From Kuschelorhynchus macadamiae (taxonomy: Eukaryota; Arthropoda; Insecta; Coleoptera; Curculionidae), in NCBI GenBank assembly GCA_030620095.1, contig JAUTXW010000349.1:720001-784000 (forward strand): a stretch of DNA of 64,000 nt, given 5' to 3'. Positions 11,796 to 23,153 of this stretch are shown here, piece by piece; positions within the stretch are counted from its first letter, which is position 1, and each line of letters starts with the position of its first letter. The notes beneath the pieces are model-generated. The model was given only the letters and a program-made list of their open reading frames with translations, was not told the DNA's origin and searched no databases. The position numbers were made by a program, and so were the translations under genes.

Positions 11796-12083
11796 TGTGA
11801 TGGAATCCAAGTTGCAAAAGTAGGCCATATCATTGAACTATAATTAAGGCAATAACTTATTGCAACAATGTCCAACACAGCTTTTCGATTGTTGTAAATA
11901 TGGAGTAATAGTTTATAGAATCATCAAATTATTATTTATTTTATTAATTAGGTTAGTCTAAGTAGTTTTATACCATTGTAATTAGATTTAGAAAAAGAGC
12001 AGAATAAAGTGTTACACAGTAAGTAGTGCACGCTGATTATTTCCTTAAGCATGTAGTTCGAACCAGAACAAAAAGATATTACA
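11796..12083 (+). repeat. Left LTR (288 bp)
   Basis: It starts TGTGATGG and ends TATTACA (TG...CA). A polyadenylation-type AATAAA lies at about 12003-12008. It matches the right LTR with no difference that I can see. Confidence 0.95.
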
Positions 12084-12099
12084 TGGCGACCCTGCAGCC
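12084..12099 (+). promoter_or_regulatory. tRNA primer-binding site
   Basis: TGGCGACCCTGCAGCC directly follows the left LTR. TGG pairs with the CCA end of a tRNA. The TGGCGACC start is like the arginine-tRNA sites known in the 412/Mdg1 group; the tRNA identity is an inference. Confidence 0.75.
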
Positions 12100-12159
12100 T
12101 ATGTGCTTAAGTTAACAGTGCAAAAATATCGTTATGGTGCTTTAGAAGAAAAGAAAAAC

Positions 12160-12384
12160 ATGGGAAAAACACAGTCAAAAGAAGAAGTTATAATTGCCCA
12201 GGCAGGCAACAGTGGTGGTACGACTGCAGAGGGTAGCAACAGTAACTATTCTCTTTGGCAAGTTTGCGGAGTTGTAGCTATAATGATAGCAGTTACCTTA
12301 ATTGTTTTATGGTGTTGCCGTCGCAGTAAAAAGGAATTGGAAAGAAAAATACGTCTAGAAATTAGAAGAAGCCAAGATTTATAA
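12160..12384 (+). CDS. Small membrane protein ORF upstream of gag (myristoylation-like signal)
   Basis: A 74-aa ORF from the second ATG (12160); the frame also opens at 12103 with 19 more residues. The chosen start gives MGKTQSK, which fits the N-myristoylation rule (Gly2, Ser6, basic 7). A Ser/Gly-rich stretch follows, then one hydrophobic helix (WQVCGVVAIMIAVTLIVLW, about residues 34-52), a CCRR palmitoylation/stop-transfer-like cluster, and a basic cytosolic tail. The prediction is a lipid-anchored, single-pass membrane protein. It sits where no ORF is expected in most Gypsy elements, about 270 bases before gag. Its function is not known to me; membrane targeting of particles or an accessory role are possible. 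Confidence 0.6.
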   Translation: MGKTQSKEEVIIAQAGNSGGTTAEGSNSNYSLWQVCGVVAIMIAVTLIVLWCCRRSKKELERKIRLEIRRSQDL

Positions 12385-12655
12385 AGTCGAGAAAAAAAGA
12401 AGACACTGGCCGAACCAATCCGGTGGTCAGCAACGAGGGCACGTGCTAGTGTGGCAAAAGGCCGCTAGTGCGCAACGTTGGGATTGATAAAGCCCCTAGT
12501 ATTGGTGAATATGGACAGTATGGACTTATCTTAGGCGACTATGGACAATGAACATACTTAAGTATTAACATAATTAGTAAGTCATAGTTTTAGCACTATA
12601 CAATTTTATTGGATATTATTTATTGCCTTAAATTTATTGATAATTATTTTATTTA

Positions 12656-13891
12656 ATGAGTGTAGTAGATTTAAGCGATTTGGATAAATTGAATAACATT
12701 ATTTCATTATTTATCATAAATATAAAAAAGGAGTCATTAGAGCGTAGAGAATCTTTGGATAGGGTAAATAAATTAAGTAGCAACGTAGAAACATTAGAAA
12801 ATAAATTTTTTCAGCTTAGAGATCAGTATAGTAAACAGGTGCATGACACCGATAAATTAGAACATTTTCAAAAATATGTATTAGAAATAAGAGAAAACAT
12901 AGATAAAGCTAGATCTATTTTATCAGGTCGGTTAATTGCCATAAAAGATAAAAAAAAATTACAGCTCGCAGAGACTGATTTGGTTTTGGGCATTCATCCT
13001 AGTTCAACAATGAGTGAAAAATTTGATTTGCGAACCGCAGCTTCTTTGTTGCCATCTATGGATGGTACCGAAGAAACTACGAAAATGTTGATTGATGCTA
13101 TTGAATTATATAACGACTTGCTTGACGACAACGGGAAAGTATTGCTAATCAAATATGTTTTAAAGGCCAAATTAACACAAAACGCGAAATTAAGATTACA
13201 AACGACGTATACTAATGTTGGTGCTTTGGTCACAGATATAAAAAACCAACTTCTTACAAAGCAATCTGCACCAGCTTTAGCTAATCAGTTGCATAACGTT
13301 AGACAAGATACTAAAAGTATAGATGATTATGCGAAAACTATCGAGCAACTTTTATTAAATTTAACCTTAGCGCAAGCGGACGGTGATCAAAATTCGGCAA
13401 AAATTTTACAACCGGTGAATGAAAAATTGGCGATAAATGCTTTCGCGAATGGGTTAAAAAATTCAGATTTAAGAACAATAATAAAAGCTAGAAATTACAA
13501 TAATTTAAAGGACGCGATAACTGGCGCTAAAGAAGAAAATTTAAATTTAACCCCAACTTATTCTAATAACTTATTTCATATGCGTGGGCGTCACCAATAT
13601 CGAGGAAATCGGTCTAGAGGTAATTTTACAAATTTTAGACAAATTCATAATTATAATCAATCTCGTAACCCGAGTAGGCAAAACTTTAATAATTACAATT
13701 TTAGCAGACAGCAAAATAATTCGCAGTACCAAGGCCGAGGTCGTTCCAGCTTTAGTAGGTCAAATTTTCGTCGAGGAGGTAGGCGTCAGCAGTTTTCAAA
13801 TAATAGTGTATATTTTGTTGATAATGTGGAAAGTAGTAACATAAATAAAAACAGCGAGGAATCTCAAGGAAATAAGTTTTTTCGTTTCTAA
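12656..13891 (+). CDS. gag: Gag polyprotein of the Ty3/Gypsy element
   Basis: A 411-aa uninterrupted ORF. The N-terminal 120 residues are helical and charged. A central capsid-like region (about 130-300) contains the phrase DDYAKTIEQLLLNLTLAQ. The C-terminus (about 308-380) is rich in Arg, Gly, Asn and Gln, with repeated RG motifs (RGRHQYRGNRSRGNF and similar). No CCHC zinc knuckle is present, so RNA binding probably relies on the RG-rich tail. Gag forms the virus-like particle in the cytoplasm. The ATG at 12656-12658 is the first in frame. pol begins 35 bases downstream in another frame, so frameshifting, re-initiation or other means would be needed to express it. Confidence 0.85.
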   Translation: MSVVDLSDLDKLNNIISLFIINIKKESLERRESLDRVNKLSSNVETLENKFFQLRDQYSKQVHDTDKLEHFQKYVLEIRENIDKARSILSGRLIAIKDKKKLQLAETDLVLGIHPSSTMSEKFDLRTAASLLPSMDGTEETTKMLIDAIELYNDLLDDNGKVLLIKYVLKAKLTQNAKLRLQTTYTNVGALVTDIKNQLLTKQSAPALANQLHNVRQDTKSIDDYAKTIEQLLLNLTLAQADGDQNSAKILQPVNEKLAINAFANGLKNSDLRTIIKARNYNNLKDAITGAKEENLNLTPTYSNNLFHMRGRHQYRGNRSRGNFTNFRQIHNYNQSRNPSRQNFNNYNFSRQQNNSQYQGRGRSSFSRSNFRRGGRRQQFSNNSVYFVDNVESSNINKNSEESQGNKFFRF

Positions 13892-13925
13892 TAATTTAAA
13901 AAATAATGATACAGCTAGTTTTAAT

Positions 13926-16900
13926 ATGAATGCTTTAAATTATGTGCGTGTCGGGTATGAAAGGGAAGAAATGATATTTTTATGTGACACTGGTGCAAGT
14001 ATTTCTTGTTTTTTTGAGAATTATTTGAAAGATAGTAGTATTATAAATACAACTAATAAAATTAAAATTAAAGGAATTGCAGGCTCAACATATTCAGCTG
14101 GATCTGCAAATATTTTATTCACTATGAACAATGAATATATTTCTCATGATTTTACAATTATTAAAAGTTTCGATTCTAGTATACATGGAGTTCTAGGTTC
14201 AGATTTTTTCCTTAAGTATGGTGTAATTATCGATTATGAAAAGGTTTTATTTTCTTTTTGGCTTAATCAAAATAAGCAAATAACAGTACCTTTGGAGTCC
14301 AAAAATAATTTATATACTGTTATTCCACCCCGATGTGAAATAATTACACATTGCTGTACCAGTCTCACAGATGAATGTGTCATTTTAAATGATGAATTAT
14401 GTGAGGGAGTGTTGATCGCAAATAGTATTGCAAGACCGAAAGATGGTAAAGTGGCTGTAAGGCTATTGAATGTGAATGAAAGAGAAATAAGATTGCGAAA
14501 TTTTGAGCCTAAAGTTGAATATCTATCAAAATATGATGTTTATTCTTTTACAAAAAATAAAATCTCCGTTGACAGAGTTGATACAATTTTAGATCTTATA
14601 AATACAGAAGCCCTTAACGTAGAAGAGAGAAATTCTATACAAAAAATATGCGCTAAATATGCGGATGTTTTTCACTTAGAAAATGATTCATTAACAGTTA
14701 CTAATTTATATAAGCAAAAAATAAGGTTAAAGGAGGACGCAACTCCAGTTTACGTTAAACCTTACAGGTTACCTCATGCTCAAAAAGAGGAAATTAATAA
14801 CCAGGTGGACGATATGCTAAAAAAGGGTATTATAGAGGAAGCACACTCAGAGTGGTCTTCGCCTCTTTTATTAGTTCCCAAAAAACCGGACAAAAATGGC
14901 GTTAAACGTCACAGATTGATAATAGATTTTAGGTTATGTAATCAACGCCTACAAAATGATGTATTTCCGCTATCGAATATTACGGAAATTCTAGATTCCC
15001 TATCTGGTGCGATTTATTTCTCGCACCTTGATTTAGCACAAGGATATTACCAATTAGAACTTGATCCTGAGAGTAGGCCCTGTACAGCCTTTACAACGGA
15101 CAGAGGACAATTTCAAATGAAACGATTACCAATGGGTATGAAAATAAGTCCTAGTGCGTTCTCAAGGTCTCTCTAGACGATTTGATAGTTTTTGGACATT
15201 CCTTACAGAATCATAATCAAAATTTAACTAAAATTCTACAACGCCTTAGACAAGTAAACCTTAAATTAAATCCTAGTAAATGTGAGTTCTTAAAAAAGGA
15301 AATTTTATATTTGGGTCATTTAATTTCATCTGAAGGTATATCACCTGATCCTGAAAAAACAAGGGTTATTTCTCAATATCCAGTTCCTAAAAATTGTGAC
15401 AAAGCCAAACGCTTCGTTGCATTTGCAAATTATTACAGGAAATTTATTAAAAATTTTGCAGAAATTGCTCACCCTTTAAATAAACTAGCTAGGAAAGGAA
15501 TAGTTTTTAAATGGTCTGAAGAATGTCAAAACTCATTTGAAACTTTAAAACAGTCTCTTATTAGTCCGCCCTTGTTACAGTATCCAAATTTTTCAAAAGA
15601 TAATCAATTTATTCTTAGAACCGATGCAAGTGGGTACGCGTTGGGGTCTGTATTGTCGAACTCAGATGACAGGCCTATTGCATTCGCTTCTAGAACTCTA
15701 AATAAAGCAGAAATAAACTATTGTACAATAGAGAAGGAATTATTAGCAATCGTTTGGTCATGTAAACATTTTAGACCATATTTATTTGGTAAAAAATTTA
15801 TAATATTATCGGACCATCGTCCCTTAATATACTTATTTGGCATGACAAATCCTTCTAGTAGGCTCACAAAATTTAGGCTAACGCTCGAGGAATACGATTT
15901 TTCAATCCACTATGTGAAAGGTGCTGAAAATGTTACAGCGGATGCTTTGTCACGTGTGTGTATAGAGTCGAACGAATTAAAAGAAATGAATAATAAAGTG
16001 AGTGCCAGTTTAAACGCAATCACTCGTTCGGAGACAAAAAATAACAAAACAAAACCCAATATGACAAGTGATAATACTTCCATGGAAAACAGGATTGATC
16101 ACCCTGTTGCAGTGGAAATATTAAAATACCCTAAAACTCAAATAATAGAACTACGGCCGGTACGTGAAAATGAATTTACGAAAATAAAGCTTAATAATAA
16201 ATTAAAAACTGAATATGAAAATTTAATGTATGACGTCAATTCTAAGATAGTGTACATATCCCAGAAATACCGATCAACGTCGAACTTAGGTGAGTCGTTG
16301 AGGCATCTGGAGAAATTATGTAAAAAACACGATATTCCGGAATTAATTATTATAAAAAATAATGAGTCTAATCAGTTTTTAAATGACATGCGCATGATTA
16401 AATGTAAAAACGAAATTTTCAAGACAAATCTTAAACTCAGTATTATAAAAGATAAACAAAGGATAGAAAATAAGGAATTACGTCAGTTAATTCTTAATGG
16501 CTTTCATACATTACCAACGGGAGGACATTCAGGGATAAACCGAATGTATAACAATATAAAAAGATATTACTTTTGGGTAACCATGAAGAATGACGTTGAG
16601 GATTTTGTCAAAAGGTGTGACGAATGTCAAAGGTACAAGCATTCAAAACCAAATAAACAACCTATGACAATATCATCAACGGCTACTTCAGCATTTCAAA
16701 AAGTATACCTAGACTTAGTCGGTCCATTACCAGTTGATATTGAAAATAATCAATATATACTCACACTTCAATGTGAGCTAACAAAATTCGTGGAAGCATA
16801 TCCGCTTCCCAATAAAGAGGCATTGACTGTTGCAAAGTCATTTGTAGAAAATTTTATTTTGCGTTACGGTATTCCTGTTTCTTGCGTAACAGACAAGGGA

Positions 16901-17509
16901 ACCGAATTTTTATCTAATATATTTAAAGAATCTTGTAAGCTGCTTAAAATTAAACAATTAAATTCTACAGCATTTCACCATCAAACTTTAGGAGCCCTTG
17001 AAAATACCCATAAGCATTTGGGTGCATATCTACGCATGCAACTGTCGAAAGGAACTATTAACTGGAGCTCTTGGGTTCCTTATTGGTGTTTTTCATACAA
17101 TAACAGTGTACACACGTCAACGCAGTACACACCTTATGAACTCGTATTTGGAAAATCCAGTAATATTCCATCTAACATCGTTAATCAAGTCGATCCAGTA
17201 TATAATTTTTATGATTATCCTAAGGAACTCAAATTTCGGTTGCAAACAGCGTGGAATGACGCGAGAAATAATTTAATGACATCAAAAAATAAACGCAAAA
17301 TTGAGTATGACAAAAACAATTGTAAAAGTCAAACTTATAATGTAGGAGATATGGTTTTAGTAGAAAATAACGGTAGAAATAATAAATTAGAAGCTTTATT
17401 TAATGGTCCATATCCAGTTGTGGAGGATAATGATCCAAATGTAGTGGTAAAAATTAAAAATAAGAATGTAGAAATACATAAAAATAGAATAAAACATTAT
17501 TTTAGTTAA
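13926..17509 (+). pseudogene. pol: Pol polyprotein, broken by a deletion in the reverse transcriptase core
   Basis: The first frame (13926-15176) carries the aspartic protease (CDTGASISC, about residue 20) and the first half of reverse transcriptase up to LPMGMKISPSAFSR. The second frame (from about 15169; first ATG 15182) resumes at LDDLIVFGHS and continues through the thumb (LGHLIS), RNase H (TDASGYALG, ALSRV) and integrase. Integrase has an HHCC finger (H-GHSG...CDEC) and a D,D,E core with LDLVGP, TDKGTEF and the E of GALENTHKHL. In the family about 17 codons separate SAFSR from LDD; here they are missing and the frame is shifted, near 15168. Everything else is open over 3.5 kb, so the lesion is recent or the copy moved with help in trans. 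Confidence 0.9.
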
Positions 17510-17558
17510 TTCCACAAAGAAAAAAAATCTATATGTATATATTTTTTTTTTGCTTTTC

Positions 17559-17566
17559 GGGGAAGG
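17559..17566 (+). promoter_or_regulatory. Polypurine tract
   Basis: GGGGAAGG lies directly in front of the right LTR. It is the expected plus-strand primer for reverse transcription. Confidence 0.8.
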
Positions 17567-17854
17567 TGTGATGGAATCCAAGTTGCAAAAGTAGGCCATA
17601 TCATTGAACTATAATTAAGGCAATAACTTATTGCAACAATGTCCAACACAGCTTTTCGATTGTTGTAAATATGGAGTAATAGTTTATAGAATCATCAAAT
17701 TATTATTTATTTTATTAATTAGGTTAGTCTAAGTAGTTTTATACCATTGTAATTAGATTTAGAAAAAGAGCAGAATAAAGTGTTACACAGTAAGTAGTGC
17801 ACGCTGATTATTTCCTTAAGCATGTAGTTCGAACCAGAACAAAAAGATATTACA
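17567..17854 (+). repeat. Right LTR (288 bp)
   Basis: Same length and ends as the left LTR. The ACAC target duplication follows at 17855-17858. Confidence 0.95.
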
Positions 17855-17945
17855 ACACATTTACGAGGCATAAAAAATTTAACAAAATTTAAAAAGGAAG
17901 TGAAAAATTATTTTTTATCGAAACAGTTATCGAAGGTTTTTTGAA
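17855..17945 (+). pseudogene. LINE ORF2 C-terminal relic, part after the LTR insertion
   Basis: It continues the relic at 11640-11795: HLRGIKNLTKFKKEVKNYF then a TGA at about 17942. The frame closes when the LTR element and one ACAC are removed. The AT-rich tail to about 18180 fits a LINE 3' untranslated region. Confidence 0.55.
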
Positions 17946-19089
17946 ATAAAATAACTTTGACTGTATTAATATAGTTTATTTTTGTTCTATATAAATTATA
18001 ATTTATTCTATTACTTATTATTAACATTAACTGTTACTTTGTTATAATATTTACTTAGTATAGTTTTCTCTTTAATGAACTTATACAATTGGTTGGTAAT
18101 ATTGATATAAATAAATATATAAAATCTGTCTTCTTTATAGTATATGTAAAGTATGAGTAAAAATCGTATTTAATAAATGAGGAAGTGTGCCACTGGCATA
18201 AATTGATGATCTTTACGTCTCTTAATATTCAAACTACGGCTTTAATATAGTGGTCTGCCCTTTAGGGCTAAGGAATTTTATTCAATGTTTATGTTATTTA
18301 TTAAGTGTCTCCGTCGCGAAAGAAATATGGATAGTTTTAAAACAAACATTTCTTTAAAGTATCATTTCTTGATGAAGTTCGATTGAATAAGCATCAGTTG
18401 CCTATATGTATTTTTATTTAGTTTAATACGGTATGTTTTCGTAAGTCAATTTGTCTTATTTCATACAATTATTGTGATTTTAATAAACGACTTGTGACAG
18501 TGTGTTTTTGGATTCGTCGCCAAATAATTTGAAAGGTAAGTATTTTTTTTAAATTAATATGTACATTGATGTTGCCACATAGGCACGGCATATCGCAGAC
18601 TGCATTTATATCGCTGGAGAAAATCTATTGTTGCTGCCAATTATCGAAATTTGACCAAAATATCGTTGCGCGACGAGCAAGACGCGTAACGTTCCCGCCA
18701 ATTAGAGATATATTGTCGTTTCTTACATCTGCCTTAACATAGGTATAATCTCTGAATTATGCAGAATGTTTCCTAGGTTCAGGTTAAAAATAATTTGGGA
18801 CTATAAAGCGGAACGACTAGTTTTTCATTAGAAACTGAAAACTGACTAATCTTAACAAGCATTTGATTGAGAGAACCAAATGTTTATATGGTACATAATA
18901 AATAGGTAGGGTGGGTGATTATGTCCGTCAAGCCAGCTCCTTGTTGCCAGCAACAAAGTGCCAGCAACAAGATTTTTACAGTGGACCAGATAAACCTTTG
19001 ACATAATATAAGTATTTTAAAAAGATAGTAGCAGAATGTTTCCGAGGGCGAAAATATCTTCTTTATACAAAAACTAGATGCAACAAATT
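17946..19089. other. Stretch without recognised gene; possible LTR-like or 5' exon end near 18470-18540
   Basis: After a LINE-like tail, the stretch 18470-18535 has AATAAA followed by a GTGACAGTGTG run and a GTAAGT splice-donor-like site at 18535. This could be an untranslated exon or the end of a solo LTR. No partner is seen. The rest is featureless to me. Confidence 0.25.
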
Positions 19090-19260
19090 ACAAAACTCCC
19101 AAACTCTTTCGGAACGGAGGGGTGGCAGACGACAAGGGCGGAATAAAAAATTAATTAATTTTTAAAATGCAATCCTTCTTTTGCCATTAACTCAAATTAA
19201 TCGAAATCTGGGAAACAGGCAGATTAATATATGAAGCGTGCCATATGCAAAACGTTGTAA
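19090..19260 (+). repeat. Single unit of the ~140-bp repeat with its right flank
   Basis: One copy of the unit that is tandem at 31960-32770: GGGGTGGCAGACGACAAGGGCGG, then AAAATGCAAT, then TCGAAATCTGGGAAACAGG. It ends in ATATGAAGCGTGCCATATGCAAAA. The inverse of that ending opens the array at 31930, so the repeat seems to have inverted borders. Confidence 0.75.
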
Positions 19261-19932
19261 GTGCCACTTTTTCACAAATGCGAATTATATGCTAAATAGG
19301 TAGTATGTGCCATGCTTTACTTGCACAATAAAATTTATATCGATGGTAGTGATGAGCGATATTTCACGAACTGTTATTTTTTCACTGATACCTAGAAGTC
19401 ACAAATCACAATCGTTACTCTTTATCCAAACAAAGCGTGAATTGATACGTGATATTCACATATATTACGCAAATCGCGGCAGATCGCGATTTTTCTTATC
19501 CGTTAAGTATTATATAACATAAACAAAATACCGATTTACCATATCGCATATGACTCGTCGGTTTTCGGTTAAACGCTTTTACTTAGAAGTTTATAGTTAA
19601 CGTTAACTAACTGAAGTAGATAAATAATATAGGTTTCCCAGGGATATCGTGATTTTTTTAATCACACTAATATTTGTTAAGTGGACTCTGACTGAAGACT
19701 GAAGTCAGTGAAGTCGCAGTCGCTTAAGTAGTGTCGTAGAAATTATCTTACTAACATTTTTTTATTGATATTCGAGAATAGTTTAACGTGTTTAGAATTT
19801 AGTAATTATTGTTTTTAGTGATTGTTTCTTTTATTACTGTGTGATGTGATTTCCCCTGGGTAGTTGTGTATAGGATTTATAGTAATTCATTTTCGTGTTG
19901 AGACTTGAAAAAGACTTTGAGACGTGGTAGAA

Positions 19933-22900
19933 ATGAAAAGGAAAAGAAGTGACTTATGGAATTTCTTTGAGCCAGTGGACGAAAAGTCAATGTTTGCGAG
20001 TTGTAATATATGCAAAGCAAAATTATCGTTTAAAACAAGTACCAGCAATCTAAAAAAACATATGATAAATAAGCATCCAACAGTAGCCCTTGGAAATGAT
20101 GAGCGCGGTAAGGTAGGTTTAAATATGAAAAAATGTTTATTAGATTATGAATGAACAATACAGTGTCTGCAATGTAAAATGATATATTTTAAATTTTTTT
20201 CATTAGTCGTACTATCGAAAATTAAATATCAAAACAATTGGTGGTACCTTATGTACCGTCAATTGTTTAGTGCATGTTCGATGGCCATTTTATATGCATT
20301 TAGAATGACTCTACGCCAAACAGTATACAGGGTGTCTCAGGTTTTAATCGGGAAATTTTGAGGTTTGATTCCACGGTCAAAATTAACCAAAAAATGTCAT
20401 ATGAACTATAGGTCGGAAATGTTTCCTAAGGGCAATACGTCCCCGTTAAATAAAACAATTGAATACAATTCGTCAATAGCAATCAGTAACAAAAGTGACA
20501 ATAATTGCAAATGAAATTAAGAGAACCTGAGTACAAAACGTCAATTTTTGATGTAAGTGTCAATTCAGCACAGCCGCCTTCAAATTGAACTTCACGCTTC
20601 CTAGTTAAGTACGCGCACCGAGGATTTTAAACTGAATTTACTCAAAGACTACGCGTTTAAAAGAAAAATCGTAAGATAATTTTTTTTCGTAAAAAACTTT
20701 GGTCTTTTGAAATAATGATGTTACAAAAGGTAAAAACATATCCTTAAAAAAATTTACCATTTTATACCCATCGACCCCCAAAGATCTTACGCCTATAGTT
20801 TATCTTATTCGACATTATTATCATCAGTAAGTAAGACATAATAAGCTTAATAAGTATATCAAATTTGGTCTTTTAATTTTGAACGGTTTTTGAGATAATA
20901 ATAATAAACTCCTTTGAGGTATGCCGGATGCCCCTTTACGGGGGCGCAGCTCCCTTACAAAACATTTTCATATGAAACTTTCGCATTAATTTTGACCATA
21001 GAATAAAACCTCAAAGTTTCCCGATTAAAACCTGAGACACCCTGTATACGCCAAAAAATATTAGATTCACTTAAGAATGAAGTACCATAATCTCGGATGG
21101 ACCTGATTTTTATTATCTAATTTTCGTTTCTGTTACAGGAAAAACAACAAAATGTAAAAAATGCCACTCAAGATTTAGAGGCATCGGCTTCTTCAATCGC
21201 AGGACCATCTTCAATCGGAGGACCATCGTCAGTCGCAGGACCATCTTCAATCGCAGGGCCATCTTCAGCATCATTAGCCACTGGACCCGTCACCGAGGGC
21301 AACGGTAAACGACTACATACTTCTCAAAAAAAATTATTAAGCTATTTGCCAAAAACAATTACATTTCAAATAAAAAAATCTATAGATGATGCACTTTTAG
21401 CTTTATTTACTGAAAGTTACCAACCATTTCGTATTGTAGAGGAGCCAGCATTCAAAAAATTTGTATCCTCACTAAATCCAACATATGAATTACCGAGCAG
21501 ATTTACAATTTCAAAAACATTAATTCCGGCTCTTTATGAAAAATGTAAAACAAAACTAACTAAAAAAATATTAAATGATGTACAGACGTGTTGCTTAACG
21601 ACTGATTGCTGGTCTTCCATTAATAACGAAAGTTACATTGCCGTCACAATTCATTTTATAAATACTAGATTTCAGTTAGAATCTGCGTTACTAGCATGTT
21701 CAATCATACAAGGTGCACATACGGCCGAAAATTTAGCTGAAGAGTTGCGAAAAATTATTTCTCAATGGAACTTAAAAACATCACAGATAAGTTTAGCAGT
21801 ATCTGACAATGCTTACAACATCGTCAGTGCTATTAAAAATCTATTGAGTTGGAAGCATTTTGGGTGTCTGGCACACACAATTAATTTAGTGGTTACCGAT
21901 GGTTTAAAAAACGTTGAAATCGTGGCAATTATTAATAAAATAAAAATCATTGTGAGCCATTTCAAAAAAAGCAATAATGCAACTGAAAAACTGATGATTG
22001 TTCAAAAGCAAGCTGGAAATACAAAGCCGTTAAAACTATTGCAAGACTGCCCTACCAGGTGGAATTCCACCTTTTATATGGTAAAAAGATTTTTAGAGTT
22101 AGAGGAGGCAATAAAAAGTACTATCGCGGTTTTAAATACAGATTTGCCTACATTAACAATAAACGAATGGAAAGTTTTAAAAGAATTAGGACAAATATTG
22201 CAACCATTTGAATCAGCTACACGATGCCTTAGCGGCGAAAGGTATGCTACAGCATCGTTAGTGATACCTTTAGTAAAAGGAATAAATTCCGTAATAAAAA
22301 AAATACTAAATAAACAGTTTTCAGAATCTTCCCAAATAGTACTAAAGTCCCTTAATACTAGCCTAAATGATAGATTAAAATATATTGAAAATAGTGCCAC
22401 TCTATCTGTTTGTACTTATTTAGATCCTAGATTTAAGCATAAAGCATTTTCTGATGAAACAAAATCCGAAACAGCAAAGAAAACTATAATATCTTTATTA
22501 TCAGCCATTATTGAAAAAGACATAAAAGAGCGAGAGTTAAAAAGTAAAGAAAACCCAACAAATAATGAAGAAGAAATACAAATAGAGCAACAGAACATAA
22601 AATATAAGGATGACGATAGTGAATTCTCTATTTGGGAAGATTTGGACAAGGAAATAGTAAGTATTAGGCCTAAAAGTACAGCATCGTCTACGGCAATAAT
22701 AGAGGTACAACGGTATTTAGAGGCCGACTTTGCACCTCGACAATCAAACCCATTAGAGTGGTGGAATGAGAACAAATTTATGTTTAAATATTTGCCTATT
22801 TTAGTTCGAAAAAAACTGTGCAATTTAGCTACTTCAGTTCCATGTGAACGCCAGTTCTCAAAAGCTGGTCAAGTAATTTCGGAAAGACGTAGTCGTTTAA

Positions 22901-22959
22901 GCTCCGAAAAAGCGAAAATGATTTTATTTATCGAATCAAATAACAAATTAACGGATTAA
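19933..22959 (+). CDS. BED-type hAT transposase, two exons, intact
   Basis: Exon 1 is 19933-20112 and encodes a BED zinc finger (LWNFFEPV, then C-NIC, then LKKHMINKH). The intron runs from a GTAGGT donor at 20113 to TTACAG at 21138. Exon 2 is 21139-22959, beginning with a repetitive Ser/Ala/Gly/Pro linker (GPSSIGGPSSVAGPS-like). The body has the hAT catalytic pattern: TTDCWSSINNESYIAVTIHFI with the first Asp, VSDNAYNIVSAIK with the second, and a C-terminal LATSVPCERQFSKAGQVISERRSRL with the Glu and dimerisation surface. I count about 666 aa with no stop or shift, the usual size. The tool-called ORF starts (19924, 21346) are not the true ones; this join keeps phase. Confidence 0.88.
20328..21044. 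mobile_element. TA-flanked MITE in the hAT transposase intron
   Basis: Ends are CAGGGTGTCTCAGGTTTTAA and its complement TTAAAACCTGAGACACCCTG, with TA on both sides (20326-20327 and 21045-21046). It is 717 bp with no coding frame. The ends fit the Tc1/mariner-type CAGGGTG group. It lies wholly inside the intron, so the transposase can tolerate it. Confidence 0.88.
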
Positions 22960-23153
22960 CATTGTATTCTATTTTCAAATTATAAATATAATATACCTAT
23001 AGTTCATATTTTTAATAAACAAACTATGTATTGTAGTACTTAAACAAAAAGATAATATCTATAATCTAGAGTAGGTAAGCGTAACTATATTTTATATTAT
23101 TAGCATTAAGCAAATGAATATATCAACAATATTGTTATAATTATTTTGCTTGT
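22960..23153. other. 3' untranslated region of the hAT transposase
   Basis: AT-rich, with AATAAA-type polyadenylation signals near 23010. No other feature. Confidence 0.5.

Larger units (their letters stand above)
11796..17854 (+). mobile_element. Ty3/Gypsy LTR retrotransposon (Mdg1/412-like), complete outline
   Basis: Two 288-bp LTRs bound a 6.06-kb element with primer-binding site, small membrane ORF, gag, pol (protease, reverse transcriptase, RNase H, integrase) and polypurine tract. No env is present: pol ends at 17509, only 57 bases before the right LTR. Integrase carries the HHQTLGALENTHKHL phrase characteristic of the Mdg1/412 group. The LTRs look identical by eye, implying a recent insertion. 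Yet the reverse transcriptase has lost about 17 codons before its LDD catalytic motif, so this copy cannot code for its own replication. It lies inside a LINE 3' end. Confidence 0.93.

Noticed and set aside
16998..17276. 92-codon frame inside integrase
   Set aside because: It overlaps the conserved integrase frame and has no independent motif.
22074..22823. Two minus-strand frames (108 and 135 codons) opposite the BED hAT transposase
   Set aside because: Antisense to the intact transposase, with no signal peptide or recognisable domain.
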